Origin: VYFG01 sp965203365
Lineage (GTDB): Bacteria; Pseudomonadota; Gammaproteobacteria; Arenicellales; Poriferihabitantaceae
Length of the DNA: 64,000 nt
Assembly: GCA_965203365.1 (NCBI GenBank)
Contig: OZ241878.1
Location: 3,224,001-3,288,000 of the forward strand
Direction: 5' to 3'
Position 1 is the stretch's first letter. Each line of letters begins with the position of its first letter. This document shows, one piece after another, positions 63,024-64,000 of this stretch. The translations under genes were made by a program, and so were the position numbers. The notes under the pieces were generated by a model. The model was not told the DNA's origin and ran no database searches. It was given only the letters and a program-made list of their open reading frames with translations.

Positions 63024-64000
63024 ATGTCCATGATTGAAACGCCGGAAGTCACGCCGGAGAGGGTCAAGTATTATGACAAGATCAGTCAAAAGAGCCTGTC
63101 ACCGCTATGGATGATCTTCAATTCATTGATTTCTACCGTACCGAAAAGTGATTGCCAGTCCCACTTATGGCGCTTCTCCGCCCTGAACCCCCTGTTACTG
63201 GAAGCTGGAGAACTGATTACCGCCAAGGAGGCCGAACGTCGGGTGCTGGTGCTGGAAAACCCCGGCATGCCGAACACGGGGAGAATCACGACGTCGCTGT
63301 ATGCAGGCCTGCAGCTCGTGCTGCCGGATGAAGTGGCTCCCGCTCACCGTCACACCCAGTCGGCCCTGCGATTTGTGATGGAGGGTAGCGGAGCCCATAC
63401 TTCCGTCAATGGCGAGCGGACCCTGATGTATCCCGGGGATTTTGTCATCACCCCTCCTTGGGCTTGGCACGACCATGGCAACGAGTCTTCAGAGCCGATG
63501 ATCTGGATGGATGGTCTGGATATTCCCATCATACAGCTGTTTGGAGCCTCTTTCGCCGAACCCTACGACGAAGACACTCCGCCAGTCACGGTCCCGACGG
63601 CAGACAGTCTGGCCCGTTATGGTGCCAATATGCTGCCGGTGGATCATGAAAGAAAAGGACTGGCTTCCCCCCTTTTCAGTTACCCTTACCGTCGTAGTCG
63701 GGAAGCCTTGGAACGAATGAAACAGCGACAGGAGTGGGATGCCTGTCATGGTCTCAAGTTGCGTTATATCAATCCGGTGGATGGCGGGTCGGCCATGCCG
63801 ACCATTGCCACATTCCTCCAGTTGCTGCCGGCCGGTTTTCATACGGCTTCCTATCGGTCGACCGACGCCACGGTGTTTTCACCGGTTGAGGGCTGTGGGT
63901 TCAGTCTGGTCGAGGGGCAACGGTTCGACTGGGAGGAAAAGGATGTGTTCGTGGTACCGAGTTGGTCGCGCATTACCCATCATCCGCAGTCTGAAAGTGT
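63024..64000 (+). CDS. Gentisate 1,2-dioxygenase, 3' end outside window
   Basis: Ring-cleaving Fe(II) dioxygenase of the bicupin family that converts gentisate to maleylpyruvate. The frame opens at ATG 63024 behind GGAGGA and stays open to the window end (at least 325 residues; family about 345-390). Cupin 1 shows PAHRHTQSALRFVMEGSG with the metal-binding histidines, then PGDFVITPPWAWHDHGN. A second cupin-like stretch (SLVEGQRFDWEEKDVFVVPSWS) lies near the end. It is 27 bases from the monooxygenase, so co-transcription is likely. Maleylpyruvate isomerase and fumarylpyruvate hydrolase would be expected just downstream. Confidence 0.93.
   Translation, partial: MSMIETPEVTPERVKYYDKISQKSLSPLWMIFNSLISTVPKSDCQSHLWRFSALNPLLLEAGELITAKEAERRVLVLENPGMPNTGRITTSLYAGLQLVLPDEVAPAHRHTQSALRFVMEGSGAHTSVNGERTLMYPGDFVITPPWAWHDHGNESSEPMIWMDGLDIPIIQLFGASFAEPYDEDTPPVTVPTADSLARYGANMLPVDHERKGLASPLFSYPYRRSREALERMKQRQEWDACHGLKLRYINPVDGGSAMPTIATFLQLLPAGFHTASYRSTDATVFSPVEGCGFSLVEGQRFDWEEKDVFVVPSWSRITHHPQSES

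Noticed and set aside
1..64000. CRISPR array or other regularly spaced repeat cluster
   Set aside because: No series of short direct repeats with unique spacers was seen on reading. No Cas protein is encoded.

Overview
The window reads as a stretch of chromosome from a gammaproteobacterium, probably a marine or host-associated heterotroph, and possibly an environmental or metagenome-derived assembly. Support for this comes from the RpoD sequence, the engB/cytochrome c4 divergent pair, the leuS-lptE-holA run, and a tRNA-Ile(CAU) close to rpoD. The heterotroph reading rests on many uptake systems (a tripartite tricarboxylate transporter, a peptide-type ABC transporter, TauE, MFS), a sulfatase, a 5-oxoprolinase, a DddP-like M24 protein and the start of a gentisate pathway. 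The organism itself cannot be named from the sequence alone.

Layout. 1-2002: fabD (minus, cut by the window edge) and folD, divergent. 2003-4785: a small accessory patch with an IS5-type transposase remnant, an orphan P-loop ATPase and a frameshifted ParA-like remnant. 4786-11588: housekeeping block of cytochrome c4, engB, proA, holA, lptE and leuS. 12653-14605: rpoD. 14606-24130: mobile and accessory zone with a complete IS30-type element, an orphan HTH regulator, an IS1634-type transposase, a phage terminase remnant, tRNA-Ile(CAU), a relaxase-like (TraI/MobI) remnant, a solo IS30-type end, a surface lipoprotein gene behind a promoter that appears to contain a 20-G tract, and a broken transposase. 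24246-28499: HIT protein, FAH-family hydrolase and a PHP-like protein. 28500-32741: transposase debris around a solute-binding-like protein and a Crp/Fnr regulator. 32742-35768: tctCBA transporter operon. 35944-39556: cytochrome c, cobQ, TauE. 40056-44810: M24/DddP-like protein, pxpA, pxpC, pxpB and a GST, all on the minus strand. 45055-47698: rhodanese, DUF4396, DapA-like protein. 48250-54185: peptide-type ABC operon with a Tat-type binding protein, two permeases, a fused double ATPase and a DUF3461 protein. 54160-61312: MFS, sulfatase, ketopantoate-reductase-like, PhyH, and a pair of unknown genes. 61813-64000: aromatic-ring monooxygenase and gentisate 1,2-dioxygenase (cut by the window edge).

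The most striking item is at 20617-22754. A lipoprotein with a TbpB-like C-terminal barrel (the type often exported by Slam) lies behind a perfect TTGACA, three bases, twenty consecutive G and then TACAGT. This is the architecture of a slipped-strand, phase-variable promoter, in which tract length sets the -35/-10 spacing. The gene is bracketed by an inverted pair of about 66-bp palindrome-containing repeats. The rpoD to tRNA interval beside it has collected IS, phage and conjugative-element fragments, so the whole zone looks like an insertion hot spot next to a conserved chromosomal landmark.
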